In this document: piece by piece, positions 51,041 through 59,113 of the stretch | Position numbering within the stretch: the first letter of the stretch is position 1 | Layout of the letters: each line of letters begins with the position of its first letter | Source: Hyphomonadaceae bacterium UBA5336 | GTDB lineage: Bacteria; Pseudomonadota; Alphaproteobacteria; Caulobacterales; Hyphomonadaceae | DNA length: 64,000 bases | Assembly: GCA_002408125.1 (NCBI GenBank) | Contig: DHQO01000021.1 | Span: 1 to 64,000 of the forward strand | Direction: 5' to 3' | Program-made: the position numbers and the translations under genes | The notes under the pieces: model-generated | The model's input: the letters and a program-made list of their open reading frames with translations, nothing else | Told to the model about the DNA's origin: nothing | Databases searched by the model: none

Positions 51041-52241
51041 GTACACGGCCCTGTCGGCGGACGGCAAGCAGACTCGCGGTGTGATCGCCGCCGACAATCC
51101 GCGGGCTGCGCGCAAGGAACTGCGCATGCGCCAGCTCACCCCGCTGGACGTCAAGGCAACGCGCGGGGAAGAGAGCGGCGCGACGGCGCGCCTGCGCGGC
51201 GGGCTTTCTGCCAAGGCGCGCGCGCTGATGACGCGCCAGCTCGCGGTAATGCTGCAATCGGGCATGACGGTGGAAGAGGCGCTGCGGGCGGCGGCCGGCG
51301 ATGGTGGTTCGGCGACCCAGCGCCGGCTTTTGCTGGCGGCGCGCTCGCGCGTGATGGAGGGCACGCGCCTGGCCGATGCGCTGGGTGAATCCCCTCGCGC
51401 CTTCCCGCAGCTTTACCGCGCCGTGGTCGCTGCCGGCGAAGCCTCCGGCCAGCTCGGCAAGGTGATGGAACAGCTCGCGGAGTATCTCGAAAGCAGCTAC
51501 CGGCTGCGCCGCCAGGTCCAGTCCGCGCTGATCTATCCCGCTGTGCTGGGCGTGCTGGCGATGACCATGATGGCCGCGCTGATGATCTTCATCGTGCCGC
51601 GCCTTGTGGAACAGTTCGACCTGATGGGCGGGGAGGAACTGCCGTTGCTGACGCAGATCGTGATCGCCATTTCAGGCTTTGTTCGCGACTGGGGCCTTGT
51701 GGTGGTCGGCGTGCTGGTTATCGGAGGCTTCGCTATTTCGCGCCTGTTGCGGACAAAGGCGATCCGCCTCGCCGTGGACCGCGCCATGCTGGGCCTGCCG
51801 ATCATTGGGGGGATGCAGCGGATTGTCCTGTCGGCCCGGTTCGCGCGGATTTATTCCACCCTGTCGGTCAGCGGCGCGCCAGTGCTCGATGCCCTGAAAG
51901 GCGCGCAGGCGGCGATGACGAACACCGTGTTCGCCAATGCCGCCGCGAAGGTGTCAGAGAGCGTGCGCGAGGGCGGCTCCTTTGCCGCCGCGATGAAGCG
52001 CACCGGTGTCTTCCCGCCGATCATGGTGCACATGGCCGCCAGCGGCGAGGCCGGGCGAAACCTGCCGGGCATGATGAACCGCGCGGCTGACTTCCTCGAA
52101 AACGAATTCGAGACCGATGCGCAGGTCGCCCTCGGCCTGCTGGAACCCTTGATCATTGTTGTGCTGGGCGGACTGGTCGGCCTGATCGTCCTTTCGATCA
52201 TGATGCCGATCATGCAATTGAACAGCCTGGCCCTCGGCTAG
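51027..52241 (+). CDS. gspF: T2SS inner-membrane platform protein GspF
   Basis: A 404-residue protein with two GspF domains (ARALMTRQLAVMLQSGMTVEEALRAA and RFARIYSTLSVSGAPVLDALKGA) and three transmembrane regions (VLGVLAMTMMAALMIFIVPRL, GLVVVGVLVIGGFAISRLL, LLEPLIIVVLGGLVGLIVLSIMMPIM). It is the platform around which GspE works. It begins inside the last codons of gspE and is followed 15 bases later by gspG. Confidence 0.95.
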   Translation: MAAFEYTALSADGKQTRGVIAADNPRAARKELRMRQLTPLDVKATRGEESGATARLRGGLSAKARALMTRQLAVMLQSGMTVEEALRAAAGDGGSATQRRLLLAARSRVMEGTRLADALGESPRAFPQLYRAVVAAGEASGQLGKVMEQLAEYLESSYRLRRQVQSALIYPAVLGVLAMTMMAALMIFIVPRLVEQFDLMGGEELPLLTQIVIAISGFVRDWGLVVVGVLVIGGFAISRLLRTKAIRLAVDRAMLGLPIIGGMQRIVLSARFARIYSTLSVSGAPVLDALKGAQAAMTNTVFANAAAKVSESVREGGSFAAAMKRTGVFPPIMVHMAASGEAGRNLPGMMNRAADFLENEFETDAQVALGLLEPLIIVVLGGLVGLIVLSIMMPIMQLNSLALG

Positions 52242-52256
52242 AACAGGAGAGCGAAG

Positions 52257-52745
52257 ATGACAGATGAGCCCCGCACCGAAGCCGACACCCGGCCCGCCGC
52301 GCCGCGCGATGGCGGCTTCTCGCTGACCGAACTGATGATCGTTGTGTTCATCATGGGCCTCCTGGCGACGATGATCATCGTTTCCACCAGCGGGATTTTC
52401 GGCCAGTCGCGCGATGCCAAGGCCCGCTCGGACATCCAGCGGCTGGATGGCGCGCTGCAGCTGTTCAATCTCGATATTGGCCGTTATCCCAATGACGGCG
52501 AGGGCCTGCGCGCGCTGGTGCAGGTCCCGTCCGGTGTCTCCGAGACGCGCTACCGGGCCGGCGGCTATGTCACCAGCCTGGAGCTCGATCCCTGGGGCAA
52601 TCCCTATCAGTACGACCCCACCGGGCGCCGCTCCGGCAAGGCCTATGACCTTTTCTCCTTCGGCGCCGATGGTGAAGAGGGCGGGGAGGGCGAGGATGCC
52701 GATATCGGCAACTGGCAGACCGAAGAGGAGCTGAGCGGATATTGA
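52257..52745 (+). CDS. gspG: T2SS major pseudopilin GspG
   Basis: The 162-residue major pseudopilin. The cleavage site is Gly20-Phe21 (RDGGFSLTELM), with Glu25 at +5; the leader is unusually long at 20 residues and Pro/Ala-rich. The mature part has SDIQRLDGALQLFNLDIGRYP and the calcium-binding loop region LDPWGNPYQYDP. A SD-like AGGAGAG lies before the ATG. Confidence 0.95.
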   Translation: MTDEPRTEADTRPAAPRDGGFSLTELMIVVFIMGLLATMIIVSTSGIFGQSRDAKARSDIQRLDGALQLFNLDIGRYPNDGEGLRALVQVPSGVSETRYRAGGYVTSLELDPWGNPYQYDPTGRRSGKAYDLFSFGADGEEGGEGEDADIGNWQTEEELSGY

Positions 52746-53272
52746 GCGTCCACGCCGCCTGCCTTCCACGCGCGCCGGGGAGCCGCAATGCCGGCTTCTC
52801 GATGGTGGAGCTGATGGTGGTGGTGTTCCTCATCTCGCTGGCCGCGACCTTCATCCTGCTCACAGCCCCGCCCGGCAAGCTGCCCGAACGGGCCGAGGCC
52901 GAGCGGCTCGCCGGCATGCTGGAGCAGATATCCGCGCGCGCGGTTGTTTCTGGCCAGAGCCTAGGGCTGGTGCTGGAAGAGGGCGGCTATGTCGCCGCGC
53001 TGCGCACGCCCGATGGCTGGAAGCCAGAGTCCGGCACGCGCCGCAAACTCCCGCGCGATGTCGAACTGCATGATCCGCGCGAGGAGGACATCCTCTTCGC
53101 ATCGAGGGTGAAGGAAGACACCGCACCCGCCCCGATCTTCGCCTTCGATGCTCAGGGCAGCGCGCTCCCCGGAGAGCTGGCGCTGGAAGGCGACGGGGAA
53201 ACCTATCTTGTGCGTGTCAGCGCCAGCGGCGAGATCGCTGTGCGCGAGGAGGGCGGCCATGCGCGGCGATGA
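52742..53272 (+). CDS. gspH: T2SS minor pseudopilin GspH
   Basis: A 176-residue minor pseudopilin, predicted to be cleaved at Gly18-Phe19 (NAGFSMVELMVV) with Glu23 at +5. The start is TTG at 52742, overlapping the gspG stop as TTGA, an uncommon but well-coupled start. A globular domain follows (RAVVSGQSLGLVLEEGGYVAALR). Confidence 0.85.
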   Translation: MSVHAACLPRAPGSRNAGFSMVELMVVVFLISLAATFILLTAPPGKLPERAEAERLAGMLEQISARAVVSGQSLGLVLEEGGYVAALRTPDGWKPESGTRRKLPRDVELHDPREEDILFASRVKEDTAPAPIFAFDAQGSALPGELALEGDGETYLVRVSASGEIAVREEGGHARR

Positions 53273-53630
53273 TGGCTTCACCCTGGTCGAGGTGCTCGCC
53301 GCGCTCGCGGTGTTCTCGCTGGCGGCGATCGGCCTGATCCAGGTCACCGGCCAGAGCGTGCGGACCGCCGATGCGCTGGAGGCCCGCTTTGCTGCGCGCG
53401 TTGTGGCGTCAAATGTGCTCACTGAGGCGCTGGTCGATCCCGAACCGCTGCGCGACGGCTCGGTCGCCGGCGCCGAGACCGAACTCTCCCGAAACTTCGC
53501 CTGGACCCGCGCCGTGGTGACGGCGCCCATCGGTGAGGCAGACACGGTTCTGGTGACGGTGCGCGTGAGCGATGCGCGCTCTGGCCAGGAACTGGCCGAG
53601 GCCAGAGCCATGAGGCAGCGCACGCAATGA
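53259..53630 (+). CDS. gspI: T2SS minor pseudopilin GspI
   Basis: A 123-residue pseudopilin cleaved after Gly6 (MRGDDGFTLVEVLAALAVFSLAAIG), with Glu11 at +5. The start at 53259 lies inside the end of gspH (14-base overlap). The frame is open upstream to 53148, but that part is not pilin-like. Confidence 0.9.
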   Translation: MRGDDGFTLVEVLAALAVFSLAAIGLIQVTGQSVRTADALEARFAARVVASNVLTEALVDPEPLRDGSVAGAETELSRNFAWTRAVVTAPIGEADTVLVTVRVSDARSGQELAEARAMRQRTQ

Positions 53631-54250
53631 GGGCAGGGGCCGCATCCGATGGCGGGTTCTCGCTGGTCGAGACGCTGGTGGCGCTGTTCGTGGTCGCGCT
53701 GCTCGCGACCAGTGGCGGCGCGCTGCTGATCAGCTCGATCCAGGCAGGCGATGCGGTGAAGCGCTCCGCCGATGAGGTCCGCGACCTCGATGTGATGCAT
53801 GCCCTGCTGCGCGATGATTTGAGCGCGATCACCCGGCGCGGCAGCCTCTCGCCGCGTGGCATCGGTACGGCCCAGGGGCTGGCCGGCAGCGACCGTTATG
53901 AAATCGCGCTGAGTTTCGTGCGCAATGGCTGGCCGCGTCTGGAGCCGGAGCAAGAGCTGCGTAGCGATCTCCAGCGCGTGGAATACCTTCTTGAGGACGG
54001 CCGTTTCATCCGCCGCGCCTATGCCGCGCCCGACCCATCGGCTGAGACCCCGGTCTTCGAGCGCGTTCTGGCCAGCAATGTGCGCGCCCTGCGCCTGCGG
54101 TGGTATCTCGCCGGCACCTGGTATGACGAGTGGGAAACCGGGCCTGCCGACCCGGCCAGCGAACTGCCTTCCATGGTCGAAATTGTGCTGGAGTTCGAGA
54201 GCGGTGACAGCCTCACCCAGCGCATGCTGGTCGGCGGAGTGGTGTCATGA
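53627..54250 (+). CDS. gspJ: T2SS minor pseudopilin GspJ
   Basis: A 207-residue pseudopilin cleaved at Gly10-Phe11 (SDGGFSLVETLVALFVVALLA) with Glu15 at +5. The globular part shows RRGSLSPRGIG, YEIALSFVRNGW, VEYLLEDGRFIRR. It overlaps gspI by 4 bases (ATGA). Confidence 0.93.
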   Translation: MRAGAASDGGFSLVETLVALFVVALLATSGGALLISSIQAGDAVKRSADEVRDLDVMHALLRDDLSAITRRGSLSPRGIGTAQGLAGSDRYEIALSFVRNGWPRLEPEQELRSDLQRVEYLLEDGRFIRRAYAAPDPSAETPVFERVLASNVRALRLRWYLAGTWYDEWETGPADPASELPSMVEIVLEFESGDSLTQRMLVGGVVS

Positions 54251-55239
54251 CCGGTAGGGCACACCAGATGCCGCGCGATAGCGGGGCTGCACTCCTGTCA
54301 GTGCTGATGTTGGTGGCGGCCATGTCGGTCGCGGCCCTCGTCGCCGTTGAGGCCATCGCGCGGGCGACAGAGCTGGCGCGCGTCACACGTGATAGGGGCG
54401 AGGCACACTGGATCGCTGTATCGGGCGAAACGGTCGCTGTCGCCGTGGTCGAGGACATCCTCGCCAAGACTGAAGGCCATTTGACCGAGGCAACGCCCGG
54501 CTTGGGCGCGCCCTACAGCTTCCCGGTCGACCGGGGCACGGTCACCCTCCGGGTCCATGACGCCTCAAACTGCTTCAATATCAACGCCCTGGCCGAGCCG
54601 GGCGAGCGCGGCTGGAATGTCGTGGAGGGCGAACTGACTGCCTATAAGCGCCTGTTGATGTCGCTCGGGCTCGGCAATTACGAGGCCGACCTGTTCGGTG
54701 ACAGCCTGGCCGACTGGATCGACAGCGACAGCGTCTCGCGCGGCAATGGCGCCGAGGACGCCTATTATGCCGACCTCGCCGTGCCTTACCGCACCGCCGG
54801 CACGCCGCTGGAAAATATCCGCGAGCTGCGCGCCATCGGGCCCTACACGCCGGAAATGATCACGCTGCTGGAACCGCTGGTCTGCGTGCGGCCGAATTTC
54901 GAGCAGTCCACACTCAACATCAACACGCTGACAGAGCGTCAGGCGCCGCTGCTCACCGCGCTCCTGTCGCCCGACCTCTCGCCGGAAAGCGCCTTCGACA
55001 TGATCGCACGCCGACCCGCCGCCGGGTGGTTCACGGCCGAGGCGTTCCTGCAGGAGCCGGAACTGACAGCACTGGCCGCCGAACGCCTGCGCATCAGCAC
55101 GGTTTCGGTTGAGACCACGCATTTCCTCGTCGAAGGGCGCGTCAGCATCTCCGGTCTCGAAATCCCGTTTGAATATCTTTATGGACCGGGCGAGGACAGC
55201 GCGGTGCAGCTCCTTTGGCGCCGTAGAGGTGAGGACTGA
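54247..55239 (+). CDS. gspK: T2SS minor pseudopilin GspK
   Basis: The large (330 aa) tip pseudopilin. The cleavage site is predicted after Gly13 (RDSGAALLSVLML); it lacks the +5 glutamate, as GspK proteins do. The alpha-domain is recognised by DASNCFNINAL, LADWIDSDSVSRGNGAEDAYY and LNINTLTERQAPLLTALL. It overlaps gspJ by 4 bases and gspL by 1. Confidence 0.93.
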   Translation: MTGRAHQMPRDSGAALLSVLMLVAAMSVAALVAVEAIARATELARVTRDRGEAHWIAVSGETVAVAVVEDILAKTEGHLTEATPGLGAPYSFPVDRGTVTLRVHDASNCFNINALAEPGERGWNVVEGELTAYKRLLMSLGLGNYEADLFGDSLADWIDSDSVSRGNGAEDAYYADLAVPYRTAGTPLENIRELRAIGPYTPEMITLLEPLVCVRPNFEQSTLNINTLTERQAPLLTALLSPDLSPESAFDMIARRPAAGWFTAEAFLQEPELTALAAERLRISTVSVETTHFLVEGRVSISGLEIPFEYLYGPGEDSAVQLLWRRRGED

Positions 55240-56399
55240 TGGCGCGGCGCATCTATGCCTGTTTCGAAGACGGCCCCGACGCGCCGATCTCGGTGGCATT
55301 GCCGCGTGGCGGCGGCGACTGGGAAGAGATCGGCGCGCCGGACTTCAAACCCCGCGCCAATGACGAGATTGTGGTCTTCGTGCCGGGCACCGAGGTGACC
55401 GAGCACCGGGCGACCATCCCCGCCCGCAACGAACGCGAAGCGCGCCGCGCCGCGCTCTTTGCCATCGAGGACGAGCTGGCGAGCCCGGTGGAAAGCCTGC
55501 ACATCGCCCTGTCGGGCAAGGGTGAGGATGGCCAGCGCACCGTGCTTGCGTGCAGCGCCGATCTGATGACCGCCTGGAGCGACCGGCTGAAACGCGAAGG
55601 CTGGCCGGTGGCCTGTCTCACGCCTGACTATATGGCGCTGCCGGAGGCGGCGAGTGCGGCCGATACCGGCGCGCGTCTGATCTTCAATCTCGGCACGCGG
55701 CGGCTCGCGCTCGATGGCGGCGCACCGGCCGATCTTGTCAGCGCAGTAGCCGGGCTTGCTGAGGGCGAAATGATGCTTCATGGCGCCGATCTCGCGCGCC
55801 GCCTGGGCCATCCGGCCGAGCCGCTTCCCACCGGAACAGCCGCAGCGCTCGCGACGCTGGCCGGCGGGCGACAGGAGTTGCTCGACCTGCGCCAGGGTCC
55901 GTTTGCCCAGCGCCAGGGAGTGGCCCTGCCGCAATTTTCGCTCTGGCAGCGCGCGGCGGGTCTTGCCGCCGCTGCAGGTGTCGTGGCCATCGCCAATATC
56001 GTGCTGGAGACCCGTGCGCTGAATGCCAGCGCCGACAGTCACCGCGCCGAGGCGCAGGCGCTCTATGCCCAGTACTTCCCGGCCGAGGGGCGGATCAGCA
56101 ATCCGGCTACGCGCGTGCAGCAGAAACTGGCGAGCCAGCGGTCCACCTCGCTCAGCTTCCTCGACACCAGCGCGGTGCTCTACGACGCCATCAGTCAACT
56201 CGACGGTGCAAACCTGCGCAGCCTGCGGTTTGATGCTGAGGCCGGCGAGTTCCGCGCCAGCGTGGACTATGCCCGCTATGGCGACGATCTGCGCCTGGCC
56301 GAGATGCTCAACCGCGCGGGCCTTGCCGCCACACTCGGCGATACGCGCAGTGTCGGCTCGGGCATCAATGGCGAGCTTCGCCTGGAGGCGGGCCAATGA
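55239..56399 (+). CDS. gspL: T2SS protein GspL
   Basis: A 386-residue bitopic protein: an actin-like cytoplasmic domain that binds GspE (residues 1-240), one transmembrane helix (AAGLAAAAGVVAIANIVL), and a ferredoxin-like periplasmic domain (LSFLDTSAVLYDAISQLDGANLRSLRFDAEAGEFRASV). Its place between gspK and gspM is the standard one. The start overlaps the gspK stop. Confidence 0.9.
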   Translation: MARRIYACFEDGPDAPISVALPRGGGDWEEIGAPDFKPRANDEIVVFVPGTEVTEHRATIPARNEREARRAALFAIEDELASPVESLHIALSGKGEDGQRTVLACSADLMTAWSDRLKREGWPVACLTPDYMALPEAASAADTGARLIFNLGTRRLALDGGAPADLVSAVAGLAEGEMMLHGADLARRLGHPAEPLPTGTAAALATLAGGRQELLDLRQGPFAQRQGVALPQFSLWQRAAGLAAAAGVVAIANIVLETRALNASADSHRAEAQALYAQYFPAEGRISNPATRVQQKLASQRSTSLSFLDTSAVLYDAISQLDGANLRSLRFDAEAGEFRASVDYARYGDDLRLAEMLNRAGLAATLGDTRSVGSGINGELRLEAGQ

Positions 56400-56875
56400 C
56401 GGCATGGTTTGCCGAACTTGCTCCGCGCGAGAAACTGCTGCTGATGGTAGCTGGCCTGCTGACGGTGATCGTCATCGGCTGGCTGGCCGTGGCCCGGCCG
56501 ATCCTTGCGGCAAATGCCGAGGCCCGCACGCGCCAGAATGCCAGTGCCCGCGCGCTGGATGTCGTCGCCACCGGTCTGCCCTTGCTGTCACGCGATGCCG
56601 CCGCACCCGGGCAGGGGCCGGCGATGGAGTCCGGCGACATGCGCCGACAGGTCACGGCGGCCGCCCAGCAGACAGGCCTGTTGCTGACCCAGCTTCGCAG
56701 CGAAGAGGATGGCGCGGTCTCTGTGGTGCTGCGCGATGTTGACCCACGTCTTGTCTTCGCTTTCCTGCAGCTCCTGTCGACCCGCGACGGCATCGCGCCC
56801 CGCACGGCCACCTTCAGTCAGTCCGATGGCGACCGGGTGTCTGCCTCCTTCGTACTTGTCGGGACCGGAACATGA
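56396..56875 (+). CDS. gspM: T2SS protein GspM
   Basis: A 159-residue bitopic protein with an N-terminal helix (LLLMVAGLLTVIVIGWLAVARPIL) and a short periplasmic domain (QQTGLLLTQLRSEEDGAVSVVLRDVDPRLVFAFLQLLSTRDG). It binds GspL. It overlaps both gspL and gspN by 4 bases. Confidence 0.9.
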   Translation: MTAWFAELAPREKLLLMVAGLLTVIVIGWLAVARPILAANAEARTRQNASARALDVVATGLPLLSRDAAAPGQGPAMESGDMRRQVTAAAQQTGLLLTQLRSEEDGAVSVVLRDVDPRLVFAFLQLLSTRDGIAPRTATFSQSDGDRVSASFVLVGTGT

Positions 56876-57630
56876 TCGGCTGGTTTTTCCGTATTTTCCT
56901 GATCGCGCTTGTGGCGCTGGTGGCCGTCGTGGCGACCCTGCCGCTGGGCGTGGTCACCAGCCGGGTTGAGGCGCGTGCGGCAGGTCTCAGCTGGACGCAG
57001 GTCCAGGGCACGATCTGGAACGGCCGCATCTCCAATCTGCGCTTCGGACGCCAGGTCATCGGCGATGCCCGGCTGTCGCTGAAGCCCTCGGCCCTGTTTG
57101 GTGGCACGCTGGCCTACCATGTCGAACTGGAAGGCGCGGCGGTGCGCGGCGGGCTCGATGCCGGCGTGAACATGTCGCGGCAGGTCAGCCTGAATGAGAT
57201 CAATCTCACCGCCGATGCGCGTCATCTTGTAGGCCTGAACGATGCGGTCCGCGCGGCGGGCGGCATTGCCCGCATCTCCGGCGGAGGCGTGGAGCTTGGC
57301 CGGATGCAGTGCAGATCGGCACGAGGGAGTGTGAACACCGATATGCTGGTCGCCCTCGGGACGCGCTATGATCAGGCCCTGCCGGAACTGGGCGGGGACA
57401 TCCGTTGCGTCGAGGGCATCCTGGTGCTGGCGCTGGAAGGGGCTGCAGAGAGCGGGGTGTCGGTCTGGATCGACAGCCAGATCGGGCTGGTCGCCCCCTC
57501 GAGGCTCGAAGCGCGGGTGGAGGGGGCTGAGGGCGATGTCGCCGTGGCGCTCGACGCCCTTGGATTCACCTCCCGGTCGGGCGAATACACCTATGTCCGG
57601 GAACAGGTACTGACAGGAGGTTTCCAGTGA
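56872..57630 (+). CDS. gspN: T2SS protein GspN
   Basis: A 252-residue bitopic protein with an N-terminal helix (FRIFLIALVALVAVVATLPLG) and a mainly beta periplasmic part (GTIWNGRISNLRFGRQVIG, LAYHVELEGAAVRGGL). GspN is variably present in T2SS; its role is not clear. It overlaps the downstream lipoprotein gene by 4 bases. Confidence 0.88.
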   Translation: MIGWFFRIFLIALVALVAVVATLPLGVVTSRVEARAAGLSWTQVQGTIWNGRISNLRFGRQVIGDARLSLKPSALFGGTLAYHVELEGAAVRGGLDAGVNMSRQVSLNEINLTADARHLVGLNDAVRAAGGIARISGGGVELGRMQCRSARGSVNTDMLVALGTRYDQALPELGGDIRCVEGILVLALEGAAESGVSVWIDSQIGLVAPSRLEARVEGAEGDVAVALDALGFTSRSGEYTYVREQVLTGGFQ

Positions 57631-58130
57631 AATCCTTGATTGGCGCAGCGGTGCTGGCGGGGGTTGTCCTCCTGCCGGCCTGTTCATCCTCGGGCACTTC
57701 GAATGAACGGGCCGGTGCAACGCCCGCGGCGTCCAACGGACGCGACCTGCCGGCGCAGGACCTCAACAAGGGCGAGTGCGGCCTGTTTCTGTGGAGCGTG
57801 TCGGGCGATCCCGCCTTTATCTTCTTCTCCCAGGCCGGCACGCAGGATGCCAGGGCGATGATCGGCGGCACCGAGCATCCGCTGGACCTTGTCGGCGCGA
57901 GCGGGGATGTGTTCGGCCAGTTCCAGGTCGACCAGCGCTGGGCTTCGCCGCAGACCGGTCACATGATCGATCTCTCCGTCCAGCCGGGCGAGGACGTGAT
58001 CGCCGGCCAGTCCATCCCCACCGGGCGCATGAAGCTCACCGATTCTGCCGGCTGGGAGACCATCATCCCGGTCTCGGGCATGGTCGGCTGCCAGGAAGAT
58101 GTTCCCGGCGGTCCGGACACCGCGCCCTGA
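57627..58130 (+). CDS. T2SS-linked lipoprotein, candidate pilotin or accessory factor
   Basis: A 167-residue lipoprotein (lipobox LLPAC, Cys19, Ser at +2) with a mature domain GECGLFLWSVSGDPAFIFFSQAGTQDARAMIGG, then DLVGASGDVFGQFQVDQRW and IPTGRMKLTDSAGWETIIPVSGMVGC. A Cys pair (Cys51 in GECG and the C-terminal Cys) could form a disulfide. It overlaps the gspN stop by 4 bases and the next gene by 1, so it is expressed with the T2SS. No known GspS-like fold is recognised; a role in secretin sorting is inferred from position and lipidation only. Confidence 0.7.
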   Translation: MKSLIGAAVLAGVVLLPACSSSGTSNERAGATPAASNGRDLPAQDLNKGECGLFLWSVSGDPAFIFFSQAGTQDARAMIGGTEHPLDLVGASGDVFGQFQVDQRWASPQTGHMIDLSVQPGEDVIAGQSIPTGRMKLTDSAGWETIIPVSGMVGCQEDVPGGPDTAP

Positions 58131-59113
58131 TGAGCCATATCCCGACATTCGCTGACGTTCAGGCGGCGGCCGAGCGCATAAAGCCGCTGGCGATCCGGAC
58201 CCCGCTGCTGGAAAACATGGAGCTCAGCAACCGCGCCGGCGCGCGCGTGCTGATCAAGCCCGAATGCCTGCAGACCACCGGCAGCTTCAAGATCCGCGGC
58301 GCAACCAACCGTCTTGCCCAGCTCACCGAAGACGAGCGCAGGACCGGCGTGGTCGCGTTTTCCTCGGGCAACCATGCCCAGGGCGTGGCCCGGGCGGCGC
58401 GCTACTTCCAGGTGCCGGCGGTGATCGTCATGCCGAGCGATGCTCCGGCGGTGAAGATTGAGGGGGTACGCCGCGACGGTGCCGAACTGGTGCTCTATGA
58501 TCGCAACAATGCGAGCCGCGAGGAAATCGCCGCCAAGCTGTGCGAACAGCGCGGCGCCGTGCTCGTGCCGAGCTATGACGATCCGCACATCGTGGCGGGG
58601 CAGGGCACGGCCGGACTGGAAGTCGCCGAGGACATGGCCGCGCGTGGGCTCGGCCTCAATCATTTCCTCTGCTGCACGGGCGGTGGCGGGCTGGTAAATG
58701 GCAGTGCGCTTGGTATTCACGGCATCTTCCCGGACGCGAAGATCTGGAGCGTGGAGCCTGAGGGTCATGAGGACTGGAAACGCTCGCTGGAGGCGCGCGA
58801 GATCCGCGCCAATGCGCCGGGCGTGCGCAGCTTCTGCGATGCGATCCTGACGCCCGAACCGGGCCGGATCCCGTTTTCTGTGGCGCTGGAACATCTCGCT
58901 GGTGGATTTGCCGTCAGCGACGAGGAAGTGCGCGCAGCAATGCGCTTTGCCGTGCAGCATCTGAAGCTGGTCGTCGAGCCGGGCGGCGCGGTGGCGTTGG
59001 CGGCGGCGCTGCGCGGCCTGCCGGACGGGATGCACGGCACGACCGTCGCCATCACCCTGTCGGGCGGGAATGTCGATCCCGCCCTGCTGGCCGAGGTGCT
59101 TGCCGGGGCCTAG
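58130..59113 (+). CDS. Threonine/serine dehydratase-like PLP enzyme
   Basis: A 327-residue fold-type II PLP enzyme with the PLP lysine in TTGSFKIRGATN (Lys54), FSSGNHAQGVARAA, and the glycine loop CCTGGGGLVNGSALG. The family includes threonine ammonia-lyase (catabolic type) and serine racemase; no C-terminal ACT domain is present. Its ATG overlaps the lipoprotein stop (TGATG), though its function is unrelated to secretion. The stop overlaps the convergent lytic transglycosylase by 4 bases. Confidence 0.85.
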   Translation: MSHIPTFADVQAAAERIKPLAIRTPLLENMELSNRAGARVLIKPECLQTTGSFKIRGATNRLAQLTEDERRTGVVAFSSGNHAQGVARAARYFQVPAVIVMPSDAPAVKIEGVRRDGAELVLYDRNNASREEIAAKLCEQRGAVLVPSYDDPHIVAGQGTAGLEVAEDMAARGLGLNHFLCCTGGGGLVNGSALGIHGIFPDAKIWSVEPEGHEDWKRSLEAREIRANAPGVRSFCDAILTPEPGRIPFSVALEHLAGGFAVSDEEVRAAMRFAVQHLKLVVEPGGAVALAAALRGLPDGMHGTTVAITLSGGNVDPALLAEVLAGA

